From: Nitrospira_E sp052156535
Lineage (GTDB): Bacteria > Nitrospirota > Nitrospiria > Nitrospirales > UBA8639
Length of the DNA stretch: 64,000 bases
Direction of reading: 5' to 3'
NCBI RefSeq assembly: GCF_052156535.1
Contig: NZ_JBQKUP010000038.1
Location: 372,001 to 436,000 of the forward strand
In this document: positions 36,060 to 45,611 of the stretch, one piece after another
Layout of the letters: every line of letters starts with the position of its first letter
Numbering within the stretch: the first letter of the stretch is position 1
Notes under the pieces: generated by a model
The model's database searches: none
Told to the model about the DNA's origin: nothing
Seen by the model: only the letters and a program-made list of their open reading frames with translations
Position numbers and translations under genes: made by a program

Positions 36060-36665
36060 TTAGTGGGAAGGGGAGAAGGATAGGAGGTGGGTGATTTTAG
36101 GATGATCTAGGATAGCTTGCACATGAGCCAAAAGCTCCTCCTGGTCTTGGGATCGATCAACTCGCTGATGAATGACGCATGCCACCGTATTCAACGCGGC
36201 GTGCAGCGTTTGGGAGGGTGCGGCAGTTGGAGAAGAGCCGAGGTGTCCCAACGAGCCGAAGGAAGGCTTACAATTAGCACCCGAATTATCCGGCCATTCC
36301 TTCTGTGCGGCCAGAAGAGAATGACGAGGCCGTTGTTGTAGGTCAGCCAGCATGTGCTCAAGATCACCCAGAATAAGGTCAAGATGCTCTGCCTGACATT
36401 CTTCAGACAACGCACGAACATAAATATCCTCGCGACCCCTGGAATCTAAATGAATGCGGTAGCGACCCCTGCTAAAATTCCCTACAGACTCATCTATGAA
36501 ATGAAACTGCCGGCAAAGGGTATCTCGTAAGGCATTTGACGGTGATGATTCCAACCCAACCGAGTCGTTGCGAGTCAGGCCCTGATCCGGCCCTGATATC
36601 TCCCTATACTGGAGAACCCCCTGTCGAAATTCTTCGAGACGATCAATGAACACACCTACTGTCAT
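36060..36665 (-). CDS. Hypothetical protein
   Basis: A 201-residue soluble protein with an AAGGAG Shine-Dalgarno 9 nt before the ATG. Charged and helical in its first half, then a Ser/Pro-rich linker and a His-rich C terminus. No domain is recognised. It stands alone between two long non-coding stretches. Confidence 0.6.
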   Translation of the reverse strand: MTVGVFIDRLEEFRQGVLQYREISGPDQGLTRNDSVGLESSPSNALRDTLCRQFHFIDESVGNFSRGRYRIHLDSRGREDIYVRALSEECQAEHLDLILGDLEHMLADLQQRPRHSLLAAQKEWPDNSGANCKPSFGSLGHLGSSPTAAPSQTLHAALNTVACVIHQRVDRSQDQEELLAHVQAILDHPKITHLLSFSPSH

Positions 36666-37227
36666 TAAGTCTCACTCCTTACCTATTGTAACATTTGACC
36701 GCACATGTGGACGCTCTGAGGGCAAAGACCCACTTCAATCCACACATTGGATCCAGGCCAACCTAAGGTGAAGCACCACTTAAACTAGAGAAAACATTGC
36801 GACAGGAACAACTAGAGCAGATCACCGAGGACGCACCATCTTCCTGCGATATAGTGTCTTTAACATAGAAATCATCAACGGCACAAGTCAACCAAGATTA
36901 CAGTCCCAAATCTTTAAATTTCGAATCCCAATCTTAAAGACCACACTAAAAATGAGCCAATCGACTCCAGCGATATAGAAACCCGGACAGGACGACTCGC
37001 GAAATTCCTACTGCTCACCCGTTCTATCCCGGAATATATGAGGATTAGTCCGCACTTCTTTCTTTCTATTCTCAGAGAAAATCGACAACAAGCCCCTTCC
37101 CTCTCCATTCGCTAATCACACGAACAATATTTTTTCGTAACCTTCTCACTATTGAGTTCTCTCACCTTTCTTAAGATAATGGGCTTTTCCGTCACTTGGA
37201 CCTTCACCTCAAGGGGGAGACACCCAC
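36666..37227. other. Long intergenic stretch
   Basis: About 560 bp with no convincing gene on either strand. It should hold the promoters of the leftward hypothetical gene and of the rightward HTTM cluster. I see no RNA or repeat signal. Confidence 0.5.
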
Positions 37228-37269
37228 ATGAATACCCCGCTCAATAACTCGCAAGGAAGGTTTGCGTGA
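37228..37269 (+). CDS. Possible 13-residue leader peptide
   Basis: A tiny frame, MNTPLNNSQGRFA, with AGGGGGAG 8 nt upstream. It ends in a GTGA overlap with the next gene. It may set translation of the membrane-protein cluster by coupling. Too short to be sure. Confidence 0.25.
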   Translation: MNTPLNNSQGRFA

Positions 37270-37862
37270 GCAAGCGGACCATCACCCTGATTCTTGTTGT
37301 CTACTTGGTCATCATTTGGGGGGCAGTCATATTTCGAATCGATTACTTTCCCCTAACCTGGGTCCCCATGTATAGCGTGTACGAGCCCCGCGAAACCATT
37401 TCCGTCAAAGTATGGGACAAAGACCAATATCGAAAAGGCCTCAAAGTCACGTATCGGGACGGGGAAACCGGTTACGTATCCTCTAAGGATCTCAATATTC
37501 CCAAACCGAATTTTCGACGATTATATTATTCGAGAATATTTGGCACCGCCCCCCCCAAACATAAGCAGGGAAATATTGAATTGGGGACGATGAACCAATG
37601 GGTCCGCGGATTAGAGGAAGATGAACCTCGGTTTGAGGTTGATTGGGAATGGCGAATGTTTTGGACCCTCAACAAAACGCTTCAATTTGAACCTGGCGAC
37701 CCAAAATTCATCACCCGCATTGAATCCTCCCATCAAAAACGAGTGTACAAAAAAGCGGACTTATTAAAGGGCGATACCCACAAGGTCGAGATTCAAACAA
37801 ACACGGTCGTGATCGAATGGCATGACGAATGGCTGCCAAGGTGGGAACATGGCATTCTGTAA
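37266..37862 (+). CDS. Membrane-anchored hypothetical protein
   Basis: A 198-residue protein with a GTG start and AAGGAAGG 5 nt upstream. One N-terminal membrane segment (ITLILVVYLVIIWGAVIF) leads into a Trp- and Tyr-rich extracytoplasmic domain. It overlaps the HTTM gene by 14 bp, so the two are coupled. It may be a partner of that protein; no family is recognised. Confidence 0.7.
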   Translation: MSKRTITLILVVYLVIIWGAVIFRIDYFPLTWVPMYSVYEPRETISVKVWDKDQYRKGLKVTYRDGETGYVSSKDLNIPKPNFRRLYYSRIFGTAPPKHKQGNIELGTMNQWVRGLEEDEPRFEVDWEWRMFWTLNKTLQFEPGDPKFITRIESSHQKRVYKKADLLKGDTHKVEIQTNTVVIEWHDEWLPRWEHGIL

Positions 37863-38808
37863 CCTCATCAGCCGTGGCTGGAATCAATTTTTCTTTAGAG
37901 GATTTTCGGGGGAAAGCCTTGGTCTGTTGCGGATGTATATTGGATGCGGACTGCTGTTTTTCCACACGTATCAATTCGCCACAGTTCTGACTCTCAACCC
38001 GATCGGCTCCAGAAATTATTTCCTGGACCCCATTTGGTATTTTCATCTGCTTGGGATTCAATACCATATCCCGGCCCTGTCGTTTATCGTCTATGCACTC
38101 CTAATGACCGCCACGGTCGGCATGATCATGGGGAAATGGACCCGAACATCAATTCTTATCGTTATCCTCTGTATTTTTTATTTAAAGGGGGTGAGAGACA
38201 GCTTTAGCGGGGACGTCCATCATCGCTATATCATTCCCATGCAAATGCTTTTCCTATTTCTGCTCTCCAGGTGCGGAGACGTCCATTCTCGTGACTCACG
38301 CCATGGCACACACCCTCCCCTCCAGGAATGGGAGGCCAGTTGGCCCATTAAAATGATGCAACTCTATGTCGCTCTATTTTATTTTTGGAGTGTCATTGCC
38401 AAAGTGCGGGTCAGCGGATGGGAATGGTTTTCCGGCGAAGGCCGAATCCAGGAGGTGTTGATCAAACGTTCTGTCCGATGGGGCATGACAGGCGAAGGGG
38501 AACTGGTCAAAAATAGCTTAAGCTTCGAGCTGGCCCAACGCCCAGACCTTATTCAGATTTTCTCCCATCTGGTGCTCGCGTTTGAACTGGGATTCCCATT
38601 GATCCTCTTCATTCAATCGGTCAAGCTGCGGGCCTTCTTTCTGTCCGGCGTCATTATTTTCCACATTTCTTCCTTTATCCTTATGGATGTCAATTTTTTG
38701 TTAATCCCGTTTGTCTATCTCATTTTTTTCGATCTTGTTCCCATCCATCAATGGCTCCAAGTCCATGCATGGCGATTCTTCAAGCGTCGGCCTTCCATGG
38801 CTGGTTAG
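37849..38808 (+). CDS. HTTM-domain (carboxylase-like) membrane protein
   Basis: A 319-residue polytopic protein of the HTTM family, related to vitamin-K-dependent gamma-carboxylase. The segments LGLLRMYIGCGLLFFHTYQF, DSFSGDVHHRYIIPMQMLFL and QLYVALFYFWSVIAKVRVSG show the family layout. The ATG at 37849 with AAGGTGGG before it is preferred over an in-frame ATG at 37822. Bacterial HTTM genes often stand next to DCC thioredoxin-like genes, as here. The reaction in bacteria is not established. Confidence 0.8.
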   Translation: MAFCNLISRGWNQFFFRGFSGESLGLLRMYIGCGLLFFHTYQFATVLTLNPIGSRNYFLDPIWYFHLLGIQYHIPALSFIVYALLMTATVGMIMGKWTRTSILIVILCIFYLKGVRDSFSGDVHHRYIIPMQMLFLFLLSRCGDVHSRDSRHGTHPPLQEWEASWPIKMMQLYVALFYFWSVIAKVRVSGWEWFSGEGRIQEVLIKRSVRWGMTGEGELVKNSLSFELAQRPDLIQIFSHLVLAFELGFPLILFIQSVKLRAFFLSGVIIFHISSFILMDVNFLLIPFVYLIFFDLVPIHQWLQVHAWRFFKRRPSMAG

Positions 38809-38822
38809 GCCCTACCACCTTA

Positions 38823-38841
38823 GAAAACCGGTATGGTTTTC
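38823..38841 (+). terminator. Weak hairpin after HTTM gene
   Basis: GAAAACC and GGTTTTC form a 7-bp stem with a 5-base loop, followed by AT-rich sequence but no long T-run. A possible weak terminator or processing site before the DCC gene. Confidence 0.25.
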
Positions 38842-38922
38842 ATGTATTATAAAATGAGGGAAGTTGTTCATTGCCGACCGACCGACACAAAGTAAAGCGC
38901 AATCAGAGAAAAGGGCACGGAC

Positions 38923-39357
38923 GTGAAACAGGGATCTTCCTTACCATTTCATGACTGGGGCAAGCACGAGAAGGTGATTGTCTTTGACGGGGTGTGTAAT
39001 TTTTGCAATGCGTTTGTCAATTTTGTGCTTGAGCGGGATTCCCGAGGATTATTTAAATTCGGAACGCTTCAATCCCAACCGGCGCAGGAAATTCTCACTC
39101 ACCTTCATCTTTCGACCCAGGATTATGAAACCTTTTTACTGCTGGAACACGGGAAGGTCTTCACAAAATCCACTGCCGCTCTCAAAATTTTTCGCAGCCT
39201 TCCTGGAGCTTGGCCCTGGCTGTATGCCTTCATCATCATTCCCCGGCCGTTTCGCGATACGGTGTACAGTTTCATCGCCCGGCATCGCTATCAGTGGATG
39301 GGAAAATCCGACTCGTGCCGCGTGCCCACTCCAAACGAACGGACCAGATTTATTTAG
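38923..39357 (+). CDS. DCC-family thiol-disulfide oxidoreductase-like protein
   Basis: A 144-residue DUF393/DCC protein starting at GTG. The hallmark D22-G-V-C25-N-F-C28 is intact, followed by the family's LxxxxTDAAL-like segment (VFTKSTAALKIFRSL). It is predicted to be a small redox or metal-binding protein. It lies 114 bp after the HTTM gene, a recurring pairing. Confidence 0.9.
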   Translation: MKQGSSLPFHDWGKHEKVIVFDGVCNFCNAFVNFVLERDSRGLFKFGTLQSQPAQEILTHLHLSTQDYETFLLLEHGKVFTKSTAALKIFRSLPGAWPWLYAFIIIPRPFRDTVYSFIARHRYQWMGKSDSCRVPTPNERTRFI

Positions 39358-39383
39358 CGGGACCTGATGGCCTTCCGGAGGCA

Positions 39384-40247
39384 TCAGTTTCTACCGACCG
39401 CGCCTCCCTCACCCTCACCGCCTTCTACCAACATTGATTGGGGAAACAGTTCCTCAAGGTCGAGGCTCTCTTGAATACACGGAGCACCATATTCGGCAGA
39501 ACCCGTCAGAACCCGCAGATTTGGCCGCAGGTGAACGGTCCCCGCATGATGGGTGTGGCCACACAAGACGGTGATTTGACAATCCGGTCGTTCTCGCGAC
39601 ACATTCAACAACACCTCGCCAACTGCCTGGCAGGCAAAATAAGGAAGCCAATCATCGTTTCCCATTTTCCCCTGATACCAGCAGGCTTCTTTAAATGGCG
39701 GGACATGCGTCAGGCAAATGACGCGCTGATATGATGACAGGGCCTCATCCAATCGATCCCGCAAATAGCAAGCCGCCTCATCTCCCAACGCATGGAGTTT
39801 GCGTAACACCGCCTCCCGATCTAAATCCTGAAAATCCGCGATCAACTCCTGATCACTGAGTCTGACCGGGGACAGATGATAGTTTCCATAGCGCCCGTCT
39901 CCCCATCCGTCATGTCCCACCATCGCCGTCGTCGGAGTCAATTCGACCAACCCCGATGTCGAAAGATAGGTGAGTCCTGGCTGACTCTGACACCAGCATT
40001 TCACATCATTTCGAATTTGGGAAATCGAACCATAGTAAAAATCATGATTCCCCAGGACGAAATACAATGGCACGTGAATGGCTTGACGCATTTCATGGAG
40101 CAGATGGGTCAACGATGGAGCCTCAGCAATGTCTCCGGTCACAAACACGACGTCCGGCTGTTGAGCACGAACGGACGAAAAAAATACGTCCCGTCCCTCG
40201 ACATCCAGAAAATTCAAGTGAATGTCCGTGGCCCACACGACCCGCAT
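39384..40247 (-). CDS. Calcineurin-like metallophosphoesterase
   Basis: A protein of 287 residues with the binuclear metal motifs in order: ATDIHLN, VTGDIAEA, LGNHDFYYG, ICLTHVPP and CGHTHHAG. The frame opens upstream at 40268, but the ATG at 40247 (MRVVWATDIHLN) gives the normal family start. Substrate not predictable. It is convergent with the DCC gene. Confidence 0.9.
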   Translation of the reverse strand: MRVVWATDIHLNFLDVEGRDVFFSSVRAQQPDVVFVTGDIAEAPSLTHLLHEMRQAIHVPLYFVLGNHDFYYGSISQIRNDVKCWCQSQPGLTYLSTSGLVELTPTTAMVGHDGWGDGRYGNYHLSPVRLSDQELIADFQDLDREAVLRKLHALGDEAACYLRDRLDEALSSYQRVICLTHVPPFKEACWYQGKMGNDDWLPYFACQAVGEVLLNVSRERPDCQITVLCGHTHHAGTVHLRPNLRVLTGSAEYGAPCIQESLDLEELFPQSMLVEGGEGEGGAVGRN

Positions 40248-40487
40248 ATAACTTGCTCCTCTTCTCACTACTCAACAATCCGAAAGAAAATCGCCCAAGC
40301 CTATAAAGGGGCCGAACAAAAAGTAAAGGGAAGAAGGGGAAAAAGTCACTCTTGCCTATTCACCCGTCCAACCAGCAGTGGCCCCAAAAAGCAGGGCGTG
40401 GTATAAACTCAGGTGACCGGACAGATCGATCGCACGGCTTCAGTCTTTTGCTTCTTGAGTTTATGCGGGCAATGCTTGGCACTCTTC

Positions 40488-41159
40488 ATGATGAATTCCG
40501 GCACTAAACGTTCCAAGATAGAAACCATGCAGAAATACCTTGAATCAACCTATTATATCGATTGGCACACGGCAAACATTCTCAGTCTTGCACGGGAATT
40601 GTCGGAGACCTGCCAAGATTCCCTTCAATTTGCCAGGGTCTGCTTTCAGTTTGTGCGTGACAACATTCAACATAGCTTTGACTATGCTCTCAACCCCGTG
40701 ACATGCAAAGCCTCCGACGTTCTCAAACATGGGACAGGCTATTGTTATGCAAAAAGCCATTTACTCGCCGCATTACTTCGAGTCCATGGCATTCCAACAG
40801 GTCTGTGCTATCAACGATTAACCATTGCACACAATTCACCACCATTTTGTTTACATGGGCTCAATGTCTTGTATTTAAAAGAGTTCGGGTGGTATCGGGT
40901 GGATGCACGCGGCAACAAGGCCGGAGTTAATACATCTTTTTGTCCACCAGTGGAGCAACTCGCATTTCCGATCAGGACTGAGGGGGAAGCTGATGTACCG
41001 GGAATATGGGCTGAACCGCTCCCTGAAGTCATCTCCGTACTTGAAAATAGTACAAACTATCAAGCTGTCGCAGAAAATCTACCGGATTTGGAAATTGTGG
41101 GAGAAAAATTCTCTTCTTACTTACATGACGACTCATTTAAAGGAGTAACGCATGTCTGA
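40488..41159 (+). CDS. Transglutaminase-like protein
   Basis: A transglutaminase-like fold of about 223 residues. The catalytic Cys is in HGTGYCYAKSHLLAALLR, His in CLHGLNVLYL and Asp in RVDARGNKAG. Such bacterial proteins are often thiol proteases or amidases of unknown substrate. The start is uncertain: the frame is open from 40413 and no clear Shine-Dalgarno was found. Its stop overlaps the msrA start by 8 bp. Confidence 0.82.
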   Translation: MMNSGTKRSKIETMQKYLESTYYIDWHTANILSLARELSETCQDSLQFARVCFQFVRDNIQHSFDYALNPVTCKASDVLKHGTGYCYAKSHLLAALLRVHGIPTGLCYQRLTIAHNSPPFCLHGLNVLYLKEFGWYRVDARGNKAGVNTSFCPPVEQLAFPIRTEGEADVPGIWAEPLPEVISVLENSTNYQAVAENLPDLEIVGEKFSSYLHDDSFKGVTHV

Positions 41160-41718
41160 CTCGGCCATAGCCCCCTCAACAGGAAAAGAACTCGCCACAT
41201 TGGGTGGCGGCTGCTTCTGGTGCCTCGAAGCGGTATTCGATCAGGTGAAGGGTGTCGAGTCCGTAGAATCCGGCTATATGGGCGGTAGTCGCCCCAATCC
41301 AACTTATGAGGCCGTCTGCAGCGGAAACACGGGACATGCCGAAGTGATACAAATTACCTTTAATCCCGGTATCATCACATACCGGGAACTCCTGGAAATC
41401 TTTTTCGGCATCCATGACCCCACCACCCTGAACCGACAAGGGAATGATGCGGGCACCCAATATCGCTCCGCCATTTTCACCCATTCATCAGCACAAGACA
41501 CGATCGCACACGAGGTCATTCGCTCCCTAACGGAAGCCAAGTTGTTCGACGATCCCATTGTGACTCAGGTGGAACCCGCGTCACCCTATTACATGGCCGA
41601 AGCCTATCACCAGGAATATTTTGTGCAGAACCCGTCACAACCTTACTGCGCCTACCTCATTAACCCCAAAGTGGCAAAGTTCCGGCAACGCTTTTCAGAC
41701 AAGCTCAAACCCTCCTGA
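41152..41718 (+). CDS. msrA: Peptide methionine-S-sulfoxide reductase
   Basis: A 188-residue MsrA that repairs methionine S-sulfoxide. Active Cys21 is in GGCFWCLEAVF and the family segment GYMGGSRPNPTYEAVCSGNTGH minus ends is intact. The AAAGGAG Shine-Dalgarno lies inside the end of the upstream gene. Recycling cysteines at the C terminus are not obvious (only YCAYL is seen). Confidence 0.96.
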   Translation: MSDSAIAPSTGKELATLGGGCFWCLEAVFDQVKGVESVESGYMGGSRPNPTYEAVCSGNTGHAEVIQITFNPGIITYRELLEIFFGIHDPTTLNRQGNDAGTQYRSAIFTHSSAQDTIAHEVIRSLTEAKLFDDPIVTQVEPASPYYMAEAYHQEYFVQNPSQPYCAYLINPKVAKFRQRFSDKLKPS

Positions 41719-41754
41719 GCGCCTGGAGATAAAGGGCGTTGGGGGTCGTCCTGC

Positions 41755-42195
41755 TCAGCGACCAGAGGAGAGCTGCAAAAGTGTGTCCCGCAGGCCACCC
41801 CACAGGTCCGGTTGTAAGGTCACCTGATGGGAATACACCATAACCGGTTTCCCCGGAACGCAAAAGGGTGGACCAGTCTTCTCAAGGCCAACCGGTTCCG
41901 CAATCATACCCCCCTCTGAGGGAGGGCCCATTTGCTGAACCACTAATTGTACCCGTGGCTCGAGAACACACATCGCCGAATACGTTCCAATCTCCTCATT
42001 TTTGGAACCCATTATCCGTACACGATGGCGATCCGTGGCAAACACCACGTCACCAACTTTGGCAGGCCCATCCGGGCCCATGGAATAGAGAAAAACCGGC
42101 ACGATGAGAACGGCGAAAACCGCGAATCCAATCGACATGAGGGGTGTCCGGGAATTGCCTGAAGATGCTTCTTCAGATGAGGGATCTACATTCAT
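41755..42195 (-). CDS. Single-span hypothetical membrane protein
   Basis: A 146-residue protein with one membrane segment (MSIGFAVFAVLIVPVFLYSM) after a short acidic tail. The rest has beta character. A GTG two codons upstream (42201) is an alternative start. It converges on msrA. No family is recognised. Confidence 0.55.
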   Translation of the reverse strand: MNVDPSSEEASSGNSRTPLMSIGFAVFAVLIVPVFLYSMGPDGPAKVGDVVFATDRHRVRIMGSKNEEIGTYSAMCVLEPRVQLVVQQMGPPSEGGMIAEPVGLEKTGPPFCVPGKPVMVYSHQVTLQPDLWGGLRDTLLQLSSGR

Positions 42196-42360
42196 TTCCA
42201 CACCGGGATCTCAGTACGGTGGCCTCGCTGTCCCTGATACATCCAGGCCTCATTCCATGGACCATGACATGAGGCACATACCGGAGCCATCCTCTCTTCC
42301 ACTAAGACTGCCAAATACGTCCATCTCGCAGTGGAAGGAGAACGTCAAGGAAGCGCTCCT

Positions 42361-42678
42361 ATGACCTTTGAGGAATTACGAACCCGTTGGCCATGGCGGC
42401 CCATTCCAAATTGTCCGGGGCGGCTTGTCCTCCCCAGGCTGGAGACTCCCGTTTCCTTCGAAATGCTACTCGGCATGCCATGTTCCCCTCAAGCCTTTTC
42501 CAGCCATCAGGCCAAAGATCGAATACTCGTCTGGCCGCTACAAGATGGTGGCCTTATTACCTACGAACAGCCGGATGGACGCTTAATTCATACCCTCAAC
42601 ACACCTTCCGGCTTTAGCCGGAAACTTGGCCAATTGGGGATTTCCCTTCCCAAGACCAAAAATCTTTCCAAGGAATAA
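42361..42678 (+). CDS. Hypothetical protein
   Basis: A 105-residue soluble protein with AAGGAAG about 5 nt before the ATG. It begins MTFEELRTRWPWRPIPNCPG. No domain recognised. Convergent with the CarS-like gene. Confidence 0.55.
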   Translation: MTFEELRTRWPWRPIPNCPGRLVLPRLETPVSFEMLLGMPCSPQAFSSHQAKDRILVWPLQDGGLITYEQPDGRLIHTLNTPSGFSRKLGQLGISLPKTKNLSKE

Positions 42679-42704
42679 GCTCTGCAGCGGGAACACAGAA
42701 TGAA

Positions 42705-43184
42705 TTAATGCGGATTTTTACGAATCCGGAATCTGTATAAAATCGGAGAAATAAACAGTTCGATCACCATAAACGCACCCGCAGTGGCCAGTATGCCCAT
42801 AGCCGATAACGACAGGGGTCCCCACAGCCCCAACAGGGGAAAAAGGCTTTCCGGAATTTGATCCAAGCCCAAGGCCATCCCTCCTGAGGCATAACCCAAC
42901 CGTCGCTTGATAAAACTAGAGAGGCAGTCGCCGGTCATCGCTAACCCTCCAGTCAGCATGCCTATCTCCCATGGCATAGCCAGAACATCCGCCGCCAGAA
43001 CCGTGCCCACCAATGAGAAAGCCACACCTCGATAGGTTTTCGATGGCCCCAACAACGGCTGCCCATCGAAGAAGGTCGCTCCCGCATCAAGAGGAGCACT
43101 CCAACGCCCTTTCATAAGCAGTCGCCCAAAAATCGGGGCGGCATTGGCCGCCATAATTAACAAAAAAGCCTGAAGATAGACCAT
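42705..43184 (-). CDS. CDP-archaeol synthase-like (CarS/DUF46) protein
   Basis: A protein of about 159 residues with four to five membrane segments. LLGPSKTYRGVAFSLVGTV and LTGGLAMTGDCLSSFIKRRL match the CarS/CDP-diglyceride synthetase core, and GLDQIPESLFPLL follows as in the family. It probably activates an unusual lipid with CTP; the true substrate in this bacterium is unknown. The frame is open to 43235, but the ATG at 43184 gives the usual N terminus. Confidence 0.75.
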   Translation of the reverse strand: MVYLQAFLLIMAANAAPIFGRLLMKGRWSAPLDAGATFFDGQPLLGPSKTYRGVAFSLVGTVLAADVLAMPWEIGMLTGGLAMTGDCLSSFIKRRLGYASGGMALGLDQIPESLFPLLGLWGPLSLSAMGILATAGAFMVIELFISPILYRFRIRKNPH

Positions 43185-43294
43185 TATGATGTCCGGCAAA
43201 AACCGCACACACAGGAAAGGCGAGGAAAGACACACGATGGAATAAGATCTGGCAGGTCGGTCATTATTCGCACGGGAACCATTGTCAGGCCCAT

Positions 43295-44146
43295 CTACGA
43301 TTCGGGCTCGCGAAAAGTCTCAAAATCAAATATTCGCCGATCGAGGAGATGACTGGGTATGACCTTGGACAAGGCCGCAAACACACTGTCACCCGAGCCG
43401 GGATACCGGGTATCCCATTCCTGAAGCAGGGCCTTCACTTCTTTGCGTTTCAAATTTTCCTGTGAACCGCACAGGTCGCAGGGAATGATGGGAAAGTTTC
43501 TCATTTCCGCATAGCGGGCCAGTTCGGCTTCCTTCACATATGCCAATGGGCGGATCACCACATGTTGTCCGTCATCAGATCTCAATTTCGGCGGCATGCT
43601 TTTGAGAGTTCCGTTGAATAACATGTTCAACAACAAGGTCTCCATCATATCGTTGCGATGATGGCCAAGAGCAATCTTGGTCGCGCCCAACCGTTCCGCC
43701 AAACCGTACAGGATGCCACGACGCAACCGTGAACAAAGCGAGCAGGTCGTCTCACCTTCGGGAATCAGCCGTTTCACCACCGAATACGTATCGCGTTCTT
43801 CAATATGAAACGGCACACCAAGCCTCGTGAGATAATCCGGAAGCACATGCTCAGGAAATCCCGGTTGTTTCTGATCCAAATTCACCGCAATCAGTTCATA
43901 GGACACCGGAGCACGAGACTGCATGGACATCAACACGTCCAACATCGCATAACTATCCTTCCCCCCGGAAAGGCACACCATGACCTTATCACCTGCTTCA
44001 ATCATGTTGAAATCGGCCACGGCCTGCCCTACCATTCGGCACAAACGGGTATGAAGCTTCTCGCTGGATCCGGTTAGATGGGACAAGGGTTGAATGGGTT
44101 GAATGGGTTGAATATTCTGCAACATATCTTCGTCTCTACTCCTCAT
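43295..44146 (-). CDS. ttcA: tRNA 2-thiocytidine biosynthesis protein TtcA
   Basis: A 283-residue PP-loop enzyme that thiolates C32 of certain tRNAs. The PP-loop CLSGGKDSYAML is at residues 58-69, and the Fe-S cysteines occur in CSLCSRLRRGILY with a further CDLC near the C terminus. The N terminus holds a repeated IQP motif. A second ATG at 44125 is an alternative start with AGGAG further upstream. Confidence 0.93.
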   Translation of the reverse strand: MRSRDEDMLQNIQPIQPIQPLSHLTGSSEKLHTRLCRMVGQAVADFNMIEAGDKVMVCLSGGKDSYAMLDVLMSMQSRAPVSYELIAVNLDQKQPGFPEHVLPDYLTRLGVPFHIEERDTYSVVKRLIPEGETTCSLCSRLRRGILYGLAERLGATKIALGHHRNDMMETLLLNMLFNGTLKSMPPKLRSDDGQHVVIRPLAYVKEAELARYAEMRNFPIIPCDLCGSQENLKRKEVKALLQEWDTRYPGSGDSVFAALSKVIPSHLLDRRIFDFETFREPES

Positions 44147-44361
44147 TGCTAAAAAGGATGTATTCGTTATAATTTACAGGGACGTGCAACACCCCCTGCA
44201 ATCGGCCCGATTACCGCATTCTACCCTCGGAAACCGTAAAAGAGATAGACAGTTAGAGGCGGGACCAACCCAACGTAATGCTGGAAAGAACAGATGAAGA
44301 CCTGTTCAGGCAACAGATGGGGTTAGGGAAGTGGGACCGGCTGAAGAGGGACCAGGCATCA

Positions 44362-44919
44362 TCAGATCTTTCGTTTTGTTTTTCCCGTCTTGGACGGGTG
44401 ACCTGCTCCCCAAGCGGCAGTATCGACCAACGATAAGACTTGAGACGCTAAACTGGCTTCACGACCATAAAATCCCTTGGTATGAAAAGAGTCTTTCAGA
44501 CCTAAACAATCATAATCCAAATGATGACACAGTTCATGCAGCAACGTGCGCAAAAACGTGCGAAAAGCGACGACTTGATGCCGCTTGGCCGTGCGCATCC
44601 ACACTTGAATACGCGGGATCCGCCGTCCTTCCATGGGATAATACAAGCCATACAGTTCCATCCTGGGATTGGAAGGTCGGATATCCAACAATTCAAATCG
44701 AATGGGACGAATATGGAGTTGGCTCGTTAGCCTATTCAGAAGGCGTTGAGTCCATTTTTGCGTGCGCAAATGACTCTCGGCCTGTAAAGCTTCAAATATT
44801 TTTCGTAAGACCGGTCGAACGACAGAGACATTGGGCAATTGAAAATCCGACACCTTGTCGCTTGCCCGATAGATCCGCTTCGCCTTGGCGTTAAGCTGGT
44901 GATAATAGCCGAAAGGCAT
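44362..44919 (-). CDS. SprT-like zinc metallopeptidase
   Basis: A 185-residue protein with the zincin motif HELCHHLDYD and an upstream helix (FRTFLRTLL). A third ligand may be the His in SFHTKGFYGR. Basic C terminus. The SprT-like family is the best guess, but the usual zinc ribbon is absent. Function unknown. Confidence 0.65.
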   Translation of the reverse strand: MPFGYYHQLNAKAKRIYRASDKVSDFQLPNVSVVRPVLRKIFEALQAESHLRTQKWTQRLLNRLTSQLHIRPIRFELLDIRPSNPRMELYGLYYPMEGRRIPRIQVWMRTAKRHQVVAFRTFLRTLLHELCHHLDYDCLGLKDSFHTKGFYGREASLASQVLSLVDTAAWGAGHPSKTGKTKRKI

Positions 44920-45271
44920 GTCTTGGTCTCCATTCTGCTTAGTGAAGGTCTAAAAGCATCCCAAAGAGTAGCACCCCTTGAACCTGCCGGAAAAGACGGG
45001 AGATCTACTGAGGTAAATGATGAAATTATTGTTTATTTACAATGCATTGCCTACCAATTAATCAACTTTAAATTCACGAGAAAAAGTAGATTAAAATACG
45101 TATTTTTCGAAAAAGCACACGGAGTTAGACTCCTCCCATGCGCTCTCATTTCAAGAACCATAACGACTAAAAAAGTGACGAATTGATAACCACCCGGAAA
45201 AAATCTTCTCCGGTAAAAAAGAAACCCGGAAAACCATAGACGAATGTTTCAACAAAACAGGAGGAGGGAAG
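44920..45271. other. Intergenic stretch
   Basis: About 350 AT-rich bases between divergent genes. A small CCGGA/TCCGG stem near 45193-45212 is the only structure seen. No gene is convincing. Confidence 0.45.
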
Positions 45272-45463
45272 ATGAAGCGAAAACGCCAACTCCATGACGG
45301 AATCGCCGGCGCGCTCATTACGGCAGGCGTCGCACTCGGATACTACGTGAATCCTTTATGGTTGTTACTTCCGGGAATTCTAGGAGTCACACTGTTGCAA
45401 AGCGGATTCACTGGATTTTGCCCTGTCTATTTTGTTCTCGACAGAACCTGTTCTGAGCAATAG
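45272..45463 (+). CDS. DUF2892-type small membrane protein
   Basis: A 63-residue protein with two membrane segments and the family ending GFTGFCPVYFVL. AGGAGGG precedes the ATG. DUF2892 domains often accompany rhodanese or sulfur-handling proteins; no such neighbour is present here. Confidence 0.8.
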   Translation: MKRKRQLHDGIAGALITAGVALGYYVNPLWLLLPGILGVTLLQSGFTGFCPVYFVLDRTCSEQ

Positions 45464-45611
45464 GAGGAGGTCAGATATCCGCTGGGAATGGTCAGACATG
45501 ACCAGGTGTGGTTTTTGGAGAAAAAATGAGAAGCCGGCTTGGAAGTTGTGAGACCACAGCTAGGGCATAACGACTTTTAAACATCTCGGTGGGCTTTTTA
45601 TTTGGATCAGG

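Noticed and set aside
36914..37108. 64-codon minus-strand frame
   Set aside because: No ribosome site, no neighbours in its direction, composition not convincing.
38823..38841. Hairpin as a riboswitch before the DCC gene
   Set aside because: A single short stem without any known riboswitch core; at most a weak terminator.
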